From Bradyrhizobium barranii subsp. barranii (GTDB taxonomy: Bacteria > Pseudomonadota > Alphaproteobacteria > Rhizobiales > Xanthobacteraceae): a stretch of DNA of 64,000 bases. Shown here piece by piece: positions 35,474-44,621 of this stretch (position 1 is its first letter; each line of letters begins with the position of its first letter). A model generated the notes under the pieces. That model ran no database searches. It saw only the letters and a program-made list of their open reading frames with translations, and was not told the origin of the DNA. The stretch lies in contig NZ_CP086136.1 of assembly GCF_017565645.3 (NCBI RefSeq), positions 5,191,501 through 5,255,500 of the forward strand, in the 5' to 3' direction. The translations under genes and the position numbers were made by a program.

Positions 35474-36142
35474 ATGTACACGCCACCCTTTTTCAAGCAG
35501 GACCGCGCCGCGAGCCTGAAATTCGCCGAGGAGCGCGGCTTCGGCACGATGTGCGCCTTCGACGGCCACAAGCCGGTCGCCTCGCCGCTGCCGTTCTACC
35601 TGACTTACGCCGCTGACGGCACGCCGCAGGCCGCCTTTCATGTCGCCCGTCACAATCCGCTGCTAAAGCTGGCGGACGGCGCGACCTCCTGGCTGCTCGC
35701 GGTCAACGGCCCCGATGCCTATGTATCGCCCGACTGGTACGTCTCGCCGGATCAGGTGCCGACCTGGCTCTACCAGTCGGTGCATCTGAGCGGGCCGGTG
35801 CGCCTCTTGTCGGACGATCAGCTGGCGGTGCAGATCGACACGCTGAGCGACAAGTTCGAGAGCTGGCTGTTGCCGAAAGCGCCGTGGACATCGGCGAAGA
35901 TGACGGCAGGCCGGCTGGAAGCGTTGAAGAAGGGGATCGTGGGTCTGGTCATGACGGTTGAAGAGGTCGAAGGCAGCTTCAAGCTCAACCAGCACAAATC
36001 GGACGCCGACTACACCGCGATCGCCAACGCGCTCGGTGCGCAACCCGAAGCCGACGCCAGAGAGATTGCACAATTGATGCAGGACGTGAGGCCGGAGGCC
36101 TTCGCGAACGAAACCAACATGCTCGAAAGGAGCGCGCCATGA
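35474..36142 (+). CDS. FMN-binding negative transcriptional regulator (PaiB-like)
   Basis: A 222-residue protein of the PaiB family, a split-barrel flavin-binding fold. Family segments: [69 protein letters not shown] and the C-terminal [12 protein letters not shown]. In Bacillus PaiB represses sporulation and protease genes; here the role is unknown. It ends in an ATGA overlap with argC type 2, so the two genes are translationally coupled, an unexplained pairing. Confidence 0.9.
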   Translation: MYTPPFFKQDRAASLKFAEERGFGTMCAFDGHKPVASPLPFYLTYAADGTPQAAFHVARHNPLLKLADGATSWLLAVNGPDAYVSPDWYVSPDQVPTWLYQSVHLSGPVRLLSDDQLAVQIDTLSDKFESWLLPKAPWTSAKMTAGRLEALKKGIVGLVMTVEEVEGSFKLNQHKSDADYTAIANALGAQPEADAREIAQLMQDVRPEAFANETNMLERSAP

Positions 36143-37125
36143 GCCTCACCGAAACCACCAAGGCCCCGACCACCGGCGCGGCCAAGAAGCCCGCCACCGT
36201 CTTCGTCGACGGCGGCTCCGGCACCACCGGGCTCGGCATCAACGAGCGGCTGAAGCTCCAGAGCGACGTCACCGTGAAGACGATTTCCGACGACAAACGC
36301 AAGGATCCCGCGGCCAAGAAGGCGCTGATGGAGGAGGTGGATCTCGTCATCCTCTGCCTGCCTGACGATGCCGCGAAGGAAACAGTGGCGCTGGTCGACA
36401 GCATGGGCACCGCAGGGCCGAAGGTGCTGGACGCTTCCACCGCCTACCGGGTCGCGCCCGACTGGGCCTACGGCTTTCCGGAGCTGACGCCGGACCAGGC
36501 CGGCAAGATCAAGGCCGCGAAGAAGGTCTCCAATCCCGGTTGCTATCCGACCGGTGCGATCGCGCTGCTGCGGCCGATCGTCGATGCCGGTCTGTTGCCG
36601 CCCGATTATCCCGTCGCCGTCAACGCGGTGAGCGGCTATTCCGGCGGCGGCAAGTCGATGATCGCGAGCTTCGAAGACGGCAGCGCGCCGTCCTTCGAGC
36701 TCTACGGCCTCGGCTTCGAGCACAAGCATCTGCCGGAGATGCAGCTCTATTCGAAACTGACGCGGCGGCCGATCTTCATTCCCTCGGTCGCCAACTACCG
36801 GCAGGGCATGCTGGTCTCGGTGCCGCTCCAGCTCGACGCGCTGCCCGGCAAGCCCAGCGGTGCGGACCTTCAGGCCGCGCTGGCCAAGCGTTACGCCGGC
36901 TCGAAATATGTCTCGGTGATGCCGCTCCAGAACGAGGCGACCAAGGGCGGCAAGCTCGAGCCGGAGGCGCTCAACGAGACCAACACGCTCGAGCTCCACG
37001 TCTTCGCCAGCGACAAATATCACCAGGCGGTACTGGTCGCCCGGCTCGACAATCTCGGCAAGGGCGCCTCGGGTGCGGCCGTGCAGAACATGCGGCTGAT
37101 GTTGGGCCTTGCCGACAATAGCTGA
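36139..37125 (+). CDS. argC: N-acetyl-gamma-glutamyl-phosphate reductase, type 2
   Basis: Third step of arginine synthesis, NADPH reduction of N-acetylglutamyl phosphate. The 328-residue protein is the short type 2 form (AGPR type 2): GGSGTTGLG cofactor loop near 25-33, catalytic Cys135 in SNPGCYPTG, and [14 protein letters not shown] with HKHLPEM. An N-terminal extension of about 18 residues precedes the fold. It overlaps the PaiB-like gene by four bases. A second, type 1 argC follows 96 bases later, so the cell carries both forms side by side. Confidence 0.93.
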   Translation: MSLTETTKAPTTGAAKKPATVFVDGGSGTTGLGINERLKLQSDVTVKTISDDKRKDPAAKKALMEEVDLVILCLPDDAAKETVALVDSMGTAGPKVLDASTAYRVAPDWAYGFPELTPDQAGKIKAAKKVSNPGCYPTGAIALLRPIVDAGLLPPDYPVAVNAVSGYSGGGKSMIASFEDGSAPSFELYGLGFEHKHLPEMQLYSKLTRRPIFIPSVANYRQGMLVSVPLQLDALPGKPSGADLQAALAKRYAGSKYVSVMPLQNEATKGGKLEPEALNETNTLELHVFASDKYHQAVLVARLDNLGKGASGAAVQNMRLMLGLADNS

Positions 37126-37221
37126 TCGAACGTTGCTCGGGAGGCCAGCCCGGTGGACGAAGCGACGATGCGACTTTCGACCCCGGCAAGACGATCAAAT
37201 GACGCCTGAAAGGTACGCGTG

Positions 37222-38268
37222 ATGAGCTCGAAGAAGATCGGCATTCTCGGCGCCTCCGGTTACACCGGGGCCGATGCGGTGCGCCTGTTGGCCCGGCATC
37301 CGAATGCCGAGATCGTCGCGCTCACCGCCAACACCCATGCCGGCAAGTCGATGGGCGACGTGTTTCCGCATTTTTTCATGCTGGACCTGCCGAAACTCGT
37401 GGAATGGGAAAAGGTCGACTGGAGCAAGCTCGATGCGGTGTTCTGCGGACTGCCGCACGGCACCACGCAGGAAATCATCGCCGCGGTCCTCAAGGCAAAT
37501 CCCAAAATCAAGGTCCTCGACATGTCCGCCGATTTCAGGCTGCGGGACAAGAGCACCTATGCGCAGTGGTACGGCCATGAGCACCGGGCGCTCGAACTGC
37601 AGGGCGAAGCGGTCTACGGTCTCACCGAATTCTATCGCGAGAAGATCACGTCGGCGCGGCTGGTCGCCTGTCCCGGCTGCTATCCCACGGCGGCGCTGCT
37701 CGCGCTGGTGCCGCTTGCGAAAGCCAAGCTGATCGACGTCGACGACATCGTCATCGACGCGAAATCGGGCGTCACCGGCGCCGGCCGCGGGCTGAAACAG
37801 AACACGTTGTTCAGCGAGGCGGGCGAGGGGCTGTCGCCCTATTCGGTCGGCACCCACCGGCACGCGCCCGAGATCGAGCAGGAGATCGGCGTCGCCGCCG
37901 GTTCCGCAGTGACGATCAACTTCACGCCGCATCTTATTCCGATGGCGCGCGGCGAACTCTGCACCTCCTACGTCAAGCTCAACGGCGCGACGCCGGACGA
38001 TCTGCGAAGCGCGCTGGAGCAGGCTTATGCCAACGAGCCCTTCGTGCATGTCGCCAGGAAGGGCGTGCTGCCGCAGACCCAGAATGTGCGCGGCTCCAAT
38101 TATGTGCAGATCGGCGTCGTCGCCGACCGCATCAAGAACCGGGCGATCGTGATTTCCACGCTCGACAATCTGGTGAAGGGTTCGGCCGGGCAAGCGATCC
38201 AGAACATGAACCTGATGTTCGGGCTGCCCGAGACGGCGGGGTTGGAGCAGATCGCGCTGTTTCCATGA
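37222..38268 (+). CDS. argC: N-acetyl-gamma-glutamyl-phosphate reductase, type 1
   Basis: Type 1 AGPR, 348 residues: GASGYTGAD cofactor loop (10-18), catalytic Cys153 in ACPGCYPTA, and SGVTGAGRGLKQNTLFSE and THRHAPEIEQE regions. It catalyses the same reaction as the type 2 enzyme just upstream. GTG at 37219 and ATG at 37222 are adjacent; ATG has GAAAGG at suitable spacing. It overlaps the methyltransferase gene by four bases (ATGA). An AGPR-like enzyme for another acyl amino acid is possible for one of the two. Confidence 0.93.
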   Translation: MSSKKIGILGASGYTGADAVRLLARHPNAEIVALTANTHAGKSMGDVFPHFFMLDLPKLVEWEKVDWSKLDAVFCGLPHGTTQEIIAAVLKANPKIKVLDMSADFRLRDKSTYAQWYGHEHRALELQGEAVYGLTEFYREKITSARLVACPGCYPTAALLALVPLAKAKLIDVDDIVIDAKSGVTGAGRGLKQNTLFSEAGEGLSPYSVGTHRHAPEIEQEIGVAAGSAVTINFTPHLIPMARGELCTSYVKLNGATPDDLRSALEQAYANEPFVHVARKGVLPQTQNVRGSNYVQIGVVADRIKNRAIVISTLDNLVKGSAGQAIQNMNLMFGLPETAGLEQIALFP

Positions 38269-38870
38269 CACGAGGTACTGCGGTGGACGAAGCGACCTTG
38301 CAATTCTACCGGCAGAACGCCGAGGTCTATGCCGGCTGGGCGAAGGCCGCATCGACGCGGTTGCGGGGCTTTCTCGCCCTGCAGCCGCCGGGAGGCGCGA
38401 TCCTCGAGCTCGGTTGCGGTGCCGGCAATCATTCCGCAGTGATGCTCGCCGAAGGTTTTTCAGTGCGTGCGACCGATGGCTCGCCCGAAATGGCCGAGAT
38501 CGCCTCGCGCCGGCTTGGTCATCCCGTCGAGGCGATGCGGTTCGACCAGCTGGATGCGCACGAGGCCTATGACGGCGTCTGGGCGAGCGCCTGTCTGCTG
38601 CATGTGCCACGCGACGAACTCGCCGGCATCCTTGGAAAGATCCACCGTGCGCTCAAGCCATCAGGCGTGTTCTACGCCAGCTACAAGATGGGTGAGGACG
38701 ATGGCCGCGACAGCCTCGGGCGCTACTACAGCTACGTCTCGCGGGAGTGGCTCGAGATGACTTACGCCAGCGCAGGTTCGTGGATCACGCTGTCGTCGGA
38801 CACCAACGTGATCCAGAGTTTCGACGAGACGCCAGCCAACATGCTGAACCTCGTCGTACGCAGGGCCTGA
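38265..38870 (+). CDS. Class I SAM-dependent methyltransferase
   Basis: A 201-residue cytosolic methyltransferase. SAM motif I is ILELGCGAGNHS (about 46-57), the acidic residue after strand 2 is in RATDGSPEM, and motif IV region is GVWASACLLHVPRDE. The fold resembles tellurite-resistance TehB-like and UbiE-like enzymes; the substrate is unknown. It starts inside the argC stop codon, so it is translationally coupled to argC type 1. Confidence 0.88.
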   Translation: MTRGTAVDEATLQFYRQNAEVYAGWAKAASTRLRGFLALQPPGGAILELGCGAGNHSAVMLAEGFSVRATDGSPEMAEIASRRLGHPVEAMRFDQLDAHEAYDGVWASACLLHVPRDELAGILGKIHRALKPSGVFYASYKMGEDDGRDSLGRYYSYVSREWLEMTYASAGSWITLSSDTNVIQSFDETPANMLNLVVRRA

Positions 38871-38889
38871 TCCCTAAGAGACCCGATTT

Positions 38890-39288
38890 CTAGAGCACCT
38901 TGAAGATTGCCAGCGCAAGCACGGCCTGGGCGAGGAAGCCGACGGTGAAGGCGAGAGTCCGGAACACCGGGATTCCGAGCGCATAGACGATCAGATGCGC
39001 GACACGCGACCAGAAATAGACCGCGCAGGCGAGCACGGTCCATTTCGAGGAATAGTCGATCGCGTTCAGGATCAGCACCAGTGGCGCGAAGAGCACGAGG
39101 TTCTCGACCGCGTTGTCATGCGCGAACATCAGGCGGTTCGCCCACTCCGCCTGCGGCTTGTCGGCGCGCGAGGGATTGGCCAGCGCGCCACTGAGACCTC
39201 GAACCTGGCAGCGGTTGATGGTGTAGGGAATCCAGAGGATCCCGGTCAGGATCACAGTCAGTGTCAGCCAGAACAATTCGCGCGTCAT
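38890..39288 (-). CDS. MAPEG family membrane protein
   Basis: A 132-residue membrane protein with four hydrophobic segments and the MAPEG pattern RLMFAHDNAVENLVLFAPLVL followed by CAVYFWSRVAHLIVYALGIP. MAPEG proteins include microsomal glutathione transferases; bacterial members are mostly uncharacterised. It is convergent with the methyltransferase gene and lies between that and phaC on the same strand as phaC, 82 bases downstream of phaC. Confidence 0.88.
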   Translation of the reverse strand: MTRELFWLTLTVILTGILWIPYTINRCQVRGLSGALANPSRADKPQAEWANRLMFAHDNAVENLVLFAPLVLILNAIDYSSKWTVLACAVYFWSRVAHLIVYALGIPVFRTLAFTVGFLAQAVLALAIFKVL

Positions 39289-39370
39289 AACCCGGTCCCC
39301 TCTGTCGTCGCTGTGTTGAACGCGAGATTATACAAGCGCGCAGGATTGCGCCATGCGCAAAGAAATCCCG

Positions 39371-41176
39371 CTAGGCGCGAACCCTGACATAGCTGCCGGG
39401 CGCGTCCTCGATCGCGGGCAGGGCCTCGCTGCCGACCACGCGCGCCGGGACTTCCTCGGGATCGAGCCCGCCCAGCCATTCGCGCCAGTCCGGCCACCAC
39501 GAGCCCTTGTGCTCCACCGCGCCCTTCATCCACTCGGCGACGTTGACGTCCTTGACGTTGTCGTTGGTCCAGTACTGGTACTTGTTCGAGGCGGGCGGGT
39601 TGACCACGCCGGCGATGTGGCCCGAGCCGGACAGGACGTATTTTACCGGGCCGCCGAAGAACTGCGAGCCGTACAGCACCGATTCGGCCGGCGCGATGTG
39701 GTCCTCGCGGGTGGCGAGGTTGTAGACCGGCACCTTGACCTTGGAGAGGTCGAGCAGCGTGTTGTCGAGCACCATGGTGCCGGTGGAGAGCCGGTTCTCC
39801 AGGTAGCAATTGCGCAGGTAATAGGAATGGTTCGACGCGGTCATGCGCGTCGCATCCGAATTCCAGTGCAAGAGGTCGAACGCGCTCGGCTGCTGGCCCT
39901 TCAGATAGTTGCTGACGACATAGGACCAGATCAGATCGTTGGAGCGCAGCATGTTGAAGGCCATCGCCATCTTCGAGCCTTCGAGCACGCCGGCCGCCTT
40001 CATGTCCTGCTCGAGGGCCGCGATCTGGTCCTCGTCGACGAACACGAGGAGATCGCCGGCATGGGTGAAGTCGACCTGCGCGGCGAAGAACGTCGCCGAC
40101 GCCACGCGCTGGCGGCGCTTCTCGGCGAGCCAGGCCAGCGTGGTCGCGAGCATGGTGCCGCCGACGCAATAGCCGGCGGTGTGCACCTTCAACTCGCCGG
40201 TGACCTTCTCGATCACGTCCATCGCCGTGAGCGGGCCTTCCTTCATGTAGTCTTCCCAGCTCTTGTTGCCGAGCCGCTTGTCGGGATTGACCCATGAGAT
40301 CACGAACACGGTGATGCCCTGGTCGACGCACCACTTGATGTAGGATTTCTCCGGCTTGAGATCGAGGATGTAGAACTTGTTGATCCAGGGCGGCACGATC
40401 AGGAGCGGCGTGCGCAGCACGTTCTCCGTGGTCGGCGAATACTGGATCAGCTGCATCATCTCGTTCTGGTAGATCACCTTGCCCGGCGTCGTCGCCATGT
40501 TGACGCCGACGACGAGATTGTCCGGATTGGACTGGCGGATCTTCAGCATGCCCTTGCCGGCCGCGATGTCCTCGGCCAGCATCTTCAGGCCGCGCGCCAG
40601 GTTCTCGCCGCTGCTCGCCACCGTCTCGCGCAGCACTTCCGGATTGGTCAGCACGAAGTTCGACGGCGAGATCGCATTGGTGACCTGCTGGACGTAGAAC
40701 TCCGCCTTGCGGCGGGTCTGCGGATCGAGCTCGGCGTCGTGCACCAGCTCCTGCGCCCATTTGGTCGTGAGCAGATAGAGCTGCATCATGAAATCAAAGA
40801 ACTGGTTCGACTTCCATTCCGGATCGGCAAAGCGCTTGTCGCGCGGCGAGGGCGCGATCGCGGGTGAAGCGTCCTGGCCGGCCATGCGGCGCGCCGCCGA
40901 GCCCCAGAGGTCGAGATAATCCTTGGCGAGCTTGGTCTGCAGATCGGACGCGCGGGATGTATCTGACATCCAGTATTGGGCGACCGACGTGAAGGCCTTG
41001 ACCACTTCCGTAAGCTCGGCCGGCGGGCGATCCTGCACGTCGCCGCTCTCGCGTGGTTTCAGATACGCGGCGAGCGCCTTGCCGCCGCTCTCCATCGCCC
41101 GCGCGACATTCATCGCGAAGGCTTCCGCATCGAACTTCGTCTCGGGTTTGGGCGTGTCGGTCGTGGCGGTACTCAT
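39371..41176 (-). CDS. phaC: Class I poly(3-hydroxybutyrate) synthase
   Basis: Polymerises (R)-3-hydroxybutyryl-CoA into PHB on storage granules; 601 residues, class I length. The lipase-like box is GYCVGG, with the acyl-carrying Cys337. Asp and His of the catalytic set lie in REDHIAPAES and SGHIAGVVNPP. The N-terminal 120 residues are the helical region typical of class I. The divergent neighbour is a small lipoprotein gene; phaA, phaB and phasins are not here. A candidate PhaR operator lies about 80 bases upstream. Confidence 0.96.
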   Translation of the reverse strand: MSTATTDTPKPETKFDAEAFAMNVARAMESGGKALAAYLKPRESGDVQDRPPAELTEVVKAFTSVAQYWMSDTSRASDLQTKLAKDYLDLWGSAARRMAGQDASPAIAPSPRDKRFADPEWKSNQFFDFMMQLYLLTTKWAQELVHDAELDPQTRRKAEFYVQQVTNAISPSNFVLTNPEVLRETVASSGENLARGLKMLAEDIAAGKGMLKIRQSNPDNLVVGVNMATTPGKVIYQNEMMQLIQYSPTTENVLRTPLLIVPPWINKFYILDLKPEKSYIKWCVDQGITVFVISWVNPDKRLGNKSWEDYMKEGPLTAMDVIEKVTGELKVHTAGYCVGGTMLATTLAWLAEKRRQRVASATFFAAQVDFTHAGDLLVFVDEDQIAALEQDMKAAGVLEGSKMAMAFNMLRSNDLIWSYVVSNYLKGQQPSAFDLLHWNSDATRMTASNHSYYLRNCYLENRLSTGTMVLDNTLLDLSKVKVPVYNLATREDHIAPAESVLYGSQFFGGPVKYVLSGSGHIAGVVNPPASNKYQYWTNDNVKDVNVAEWMKGAVEHKGSWWPDWREWLGGLDPEEVPARVVGSEALPAIEDAPGSYVRVRA

Positions 41177-41253
41177 GAGCAGAACAGTAACGATTCATTC
41201 TGTATTCGTCACCGCGAAGCTCGCATGTTTGGCGTTAAACAAGCTCCAACATG

Positions 41254-41268
41254 TGCTGCACTGCGACA
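41254..41268. promoter_or_regulatory. Candidate PhaR-type operator upstream of phaC
   Basis: TGCTGCACTGCGACA is a TGC-rich partial palindrome of the TGnnGCA-N-TGCnnCA form (five of seven positions match). PhaR, the repressor of PHB genes in alphaproteobacteria, binds TGC-rich sites. The match is made by eye. Confidence 0.3.
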
Positions 41269-41429
41269 AAGCCCCTTGGTTTTGTCACAATCAGCGTGCA
41301 CCTCTTCCGCAGTGGGCCTTGGAAGTATTCTCGCTCGTACCATTTGTGGGCAGCAATGGTTTGAGCTTGGGCAGGTTGTCGGGTTAAGTTCCGGCAGCCT
41401 TGCGTTGGGACGAGTAGGGGATTTCCCAA

Positions 41430-41705
41430 GTGTTGGCGTTGAGGGACCTGCAAAAGTCGCTGCCGATCTGTGGCGCTCTGCTGATGGCGGCGCTTGCCTT
41501 GGGCGGCTGCTCGAGTCAGCTGGCTGACTATACCCCTACTGATGCGCAGGCCCATCCCAGGGAGCCCGGCTCGTACCTTCCGGTGCACGATCTGCCACCG
41601 GATCGTGATCAGGCAATCATCCCGCCGGACCAGCGCGCCAAGATCGAAGCCGAGCTGGCCGCCGCGCGCGAGCGCCAATCCGTTGCCGCAAAAGACGCCA
41701 AGTAA
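41430..41705 (+). CDS. Small lipoprotein (91 aa)
   Basis: An exported lipoprotein. The signal sequence PICGALLMAALALGGC ends in the lipobox LGGC, so the lipidated Cys (residue 27) begins a mature part of about 65 residues, Pro- and Ala-rich with a helical C-terminus (AKIEAELAAARERQ). The start is GTG 41430 with GGGG upstream; nearby TTG codons are possible. It is divergent from phaC. No named family is recognised, but short lipoproteins of this form are common in rhizobia. Confidence 0.75.
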   Translation: MLALRDLQKSLPICGALLMAALALGGCSSQLADYTPTDAQAHPREPGSYLPVHDLPPDRDQAIIPPDQRAKIEAELAAARERQSVAAKDAK

Positions 41706-41914
41706 CGCGGCGTAATCGCTGGCGCCCCCGCCATGCCGTGCTAAAAGACCTCAGTTCAGCCGAGAGTCAGGGCGAACAACTTCAGCTCCTGCCGTCGAAT
41801 ATTGCTCTAAGCGTTTGATTTTGAGCGATTTTCGCGAGGGGGCGAGAGCTTTCCCGAGCGGCTGTCATGGCCGGTCGATTCTGTCCTGACCGGTTGCCCG
41901 GAGCCCAGAGAGCC

Positions 41915-43135
41915 ATGGAAGAGTTTTACCGCATCCGCCGCCTTCCGCCTTACGTGTTCGAGCAGGTCAACCGGGCCAAGGCGGCCGCGCGGAATGCCGG
42001 CGCCGACATCATCGACCTCGGCATGGGCAATCCGGACCTGCCGGCGCCTGCACATGTGCTGGAGAAGCTGAAGGAGACGCTGGGCAAGCCGCGCACCGAC
42101 CGCTACTCGGCCTCCCGCGGCATCCCCGGGTTGCGCCGGGCCCAGGCCGCTTATTACGCCCGCCGCTTCGGCGTGAAGCTCAACCCCGACACCCAGGTCG
42201 TCGCGACACTCGGTTCGAAGGAGGGCTTTGCCAATGTGGCGCAGGCGATCACCGCGCCCGGCGACGTCATCCTCTGCCCGAACCCGAGCTACCCGATTCA
42301 CGCCTTCGGCTTCCTGATGGCGGGCGGCGTGATCCGTTCGGTGCCCTCGGAGCCGACGCCGCAATTCTTCGAGGCGGTGGAACGGGCGATCGTGCATTCG
42401 ATCCCGAAGCCGCTCGCGCTCGTCGTCTGCTACCCTTCGAACCCGACCGCCTATGTCGCGAGCCTCGACTTCTACAAGGACCTCGTCGCGTTCGCGAAGA
42501 AGCACGAGATCCTGATCCTGTCCGATCTCGCCTATGCCGAAGTCTATTTCGACGAGAACAACCCGCCGCCCTCGGTGCTCCAGGTGCCCGGCGCGATCGA
42601 CGTCACCGTCGAGTTCACCTCGATGTCGAAGACCTATTCGATGGCCGGCTGGCGCATGGGCTTTGCGGTCGGCAACGACCGCGTGATCGCCGCGCTCGCC
42701 CGCGTCAAATCCTACCTCGACTACGGCGCCTTCACGCCGGTGCAGGTCGCCGCGACCGCCGCGCTGAACGGCCCCGACGATTGCATCAAGGAGATGCGCG
42801 ACACCTACCGCAAGCGCCGCGACGCGCTGGTGGAATCGTTCGGCCGCGCCGGCTGGGAGATCCCGCCGCCGGAAGCCTCGATGTTCGCCTGGGTGCCGCT
42901 GCCGGAGGCCTTCCGCAGCGTCGGCAGCATGCAGTTCGCAACCCTGATGGTGGAGAAATCCGGCGTCGCGGTCTCGCCCGGTGTCGGCTTCGGCGAGCAC
43001 GGTGAAGGATATGTCCGCATCGCCATGGTGGAAAACGAGCAACGGATCAGGCAGGCCGCGCGCGGCGTGCGCCGCTTCCTTGAAAGCGGCATCGAAACGT
43101 TGCACAACGTCGTTCCGCTCGCCAATCGGCGTTAA
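41915..43135 (+). CDS. alaC: PLP aminotransferase, AlaC-like
   Basis: Class I aminotransferase of 406 residues, close in pattern to E. coli AlaC (glutamate-pyruvate transaminase): RIRRLPPYVF, DIIDLGMGNPD, YSASRGIPGLRRA, and the PLP Lys239 in SMSKTYSMAGWRMGF. LL-diaminopimelate aminotransferases share this pattern, so that alternative stays open. It is 30 bases before homoserine dehydrogenase on the same strand and probably in one operon. The ATG at 41915 gives MEEFYRIRRLPPYVF, matching AlaC; the earlier frame is not supported. Confidence 0.92.
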   Translation: MEEFYRIRRLPPYVFEQVNRAKAAARNAGADIIDLGMGNPDLPAPAHVLEKLKETLGKPRTDRYSASRGIPGLRRAQAAYYARRFGVKLNPDTQVVATLGSKEGFANVAQAITAPGDVILCPNPSYPIHAFGFLMAGGVIRSVPSEPTPQFFEAVERAIVHSIPKPLALVVCYPSNPTAYVASLDFYKDLVAFAKKHEILILSDLAYAEVYFDENNPPPSVLQVPGAIDVTVEFTSMSKTYSMAGWRMGFAVGNDRVIAALARVKSYLDYGAFTPVQVAATAALNGPDDCIKEMRDTYRKRRDALVESFGRAGWEIPPPEASMFAWVPLPEAFRSVGSMQFATLMVEKSGVAVSPGVGFGEHGEGYVRIAMVENEQRIRQAARGVRRFLESGIETLHNVVPLANRR

Positions 43136-43165
43136 GTTTCTCTTCGGCAGGTTTTCTAAAGCATC

Positions 43166-44482
43166 ATGGTTGCACCCCTGAAAGTGGGCATAGCGGGGCT
43201 CGGCACCGTGGGCGCCGAAGTTGTCCGTTTGATCGAGACCCAGGCCCGCGTGCTCGCGGGCCGCAGCGGCCGCGGCATTCGCGTCGTCGCCGTCACCGCG
43301 CGCTCGAAGGCGAAGAAGCGCGGCGTCGATCTGCGCGGCATCGAATGGGTCAGGGACCCCATGGCACTGGCCACGCATCCCGGCATCGACTGCTTCGTCG
43401 AGCTGATGGGCGGCGCCGGTGATCCCGCTCTCTCTGCGGTCGAAGCGGCACTGAATGCGGGCAAGTCGGTCGTCACCGCCAACAAGGCGCTGCTCGCCAA
43501 GCACGGCCTGAAGCTTGCCAAGGCCGCCGAAAAGCACGGCGGCGCGCTGAATTTCGAGGCAGCGGTCGGCGCCGCGATCCCTGTCATCAAAACGTTACGC
43601 GAAGGGCTTGCCGGAACCGGCGTCACCCGCGTCTACGGCATCCTCAACGGCACCTGCAATTACATCCTGACGCGGATGGAGCAGGAGGGACTGTCCTTCG
43701 CCGAATGCCTCAAGGATGCGCAGCGGCTCGGCTACGCCGAGGCCAATCCGTCCTTCGACGTCGATGGCCACGACACCGCGCAAAAACTTGCCATTCTCGC
43801 CAGCCTCGCTTTCGGCACGAAAGTTGCTCAAAGCGCTGTGTATGTCGAAGGTATCTCATCCATCGCGCCGGAAGATCTGCGCGCGGCCGACGATCTCGGT
43901 TACCGGCTCAAGCTGCTCGGTGTTGCCGTCCGTACCGCCAAGGGCATCGAGCAGCGCGTGCACCCGACCATGGTTCCAAAATCCTCCTCGATCGCGCAGG
44001 TGATGGGTGTCACCAATGCGGTCACGATCGATGGCGAGGGCATTCCTCCGATCACGCTGGTCGGCCCCGGTGCCGGCGGTGCTGCGACCGCATCCGCCGT
44101 CGTCGCCGACATCGCCGACGTTGCGCGCGGCATCCGCGCCAATCCGTTCGGCCGGCCGATCTCGCATCTGCGCGACACCAAGAAGGCGCCGATGGAGCGG
44201 CACGAGGGCGGCTACTATATCCGCCTGCTGGCGCGGGATTTCCCGGGCACTGCGGCCGCGATCGCGACCCGGCTCGCGGAGCAGAAGATTTCGATCGAGT
44301 CGATCGTGCAGCGTCATCCCAATGGCGGCGCTGCGCCGGCGAACGGCAAGGCGGTGCCCGTGCCCGTCATCCTGATCACCTATGCGACGCATGAGGACGC
44401 CGTGCGACGCGCGCTCGCGGCCGTGCAGAAGGACAAGGTGATCAGCGGACGGCCACAGGTGATCCGGATCGAGAAGAACTGA
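43166..44482 (+). CDS. hom: Homoserine dehydrogenase
   Basis: NAD(P)H-dependent reduction of aspartate semialdehyde to homoserine, the branch to threonine and methionine; 438 residues. Cofactor loop GLGTVG (11-16), the core GILNGTCNYILTRM and EANPSFDVDGHDTAQK, and a C-terminal ACT domain (about 350-435) that usually mediates threonine inhibition. Follows alaC by 30 bases. The stop codon overlaps the first two bases of a dispersed repeat (44481-44529). Confidence 0.96.
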   Translation: MVAPLKVGIAGLGTVGAEVVRLIETQARVLAGRSGRGIRVVAVTARSKAKKRGVDLRGIEWVRDPMALATHPGIDCFVELMGGAGDPALSAVEAALNAGKSVVTANKALLAKHGLKLAKAAEKHGGALNFEAAVGAAIPVIKTLREGLAGTGVTRVYGILNGTCNYILTRMEQEGLSFAECLKDAQRLGYAEANPSFDVDGHDTAQKLAILASLAFGTKVAQSAVYVEGISSIAPEDLRAADDLGYRLKLLGVAVRTAKGIEQRVHPTMVPKSSSIAQVMGVTNAVTIDGEGIPPITLVGPGAGGAATASAVVADIADVARGIRANPFGRPISHLRDTKKAPMERHEGGYYIRLLARDFPGTAAAIATRLAEQKISIESIVQRHPNGGAAPANGKAVPVPVILITYATHEDAVRRALAAVQKDKVISGRPQVIRIEKN

Positions 44483-44529
44483 GCATGACCCGGAAAAGTG
44501 TGAAGAGGTTTTCCGGAAAGGTCATGCTC
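44481..44529. repeat. 49-bp dispersed hairpin repeat
   Basis: Outer arms GAGCATGACC (44481-44490) and GGTCATGCTC (44520-44529) are perfect inverted repeats; inner arms CGGAAAA and TTTTCCG extend the stem. The sequence is a familiar high-copy hairpin of Bradyrhizobium-type genomes. Its first two bases are the last two of the hom stop codon, and it may act as a terminator or mRNA stabiliser between hom and glpX. Confidence 0.8.
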
Positions 44530-44621
44530 AAACAATAGGACACGGTTCGAACGAACTGTGGGTGTTACGAGTTGATGCGGACGGAGATCTCCGTCCAAAA
44601 CTGTTCCGAAGGAGTTAGCCG

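Noticed and set aside
41807..43537. 576-codon minus-strand frame across the aminotransferase and hom genes
   Set aside because: It overlaps two certain genes in antisense and its His/Arg/Asp-rich composition is the usual mirror of GC-rich codons.
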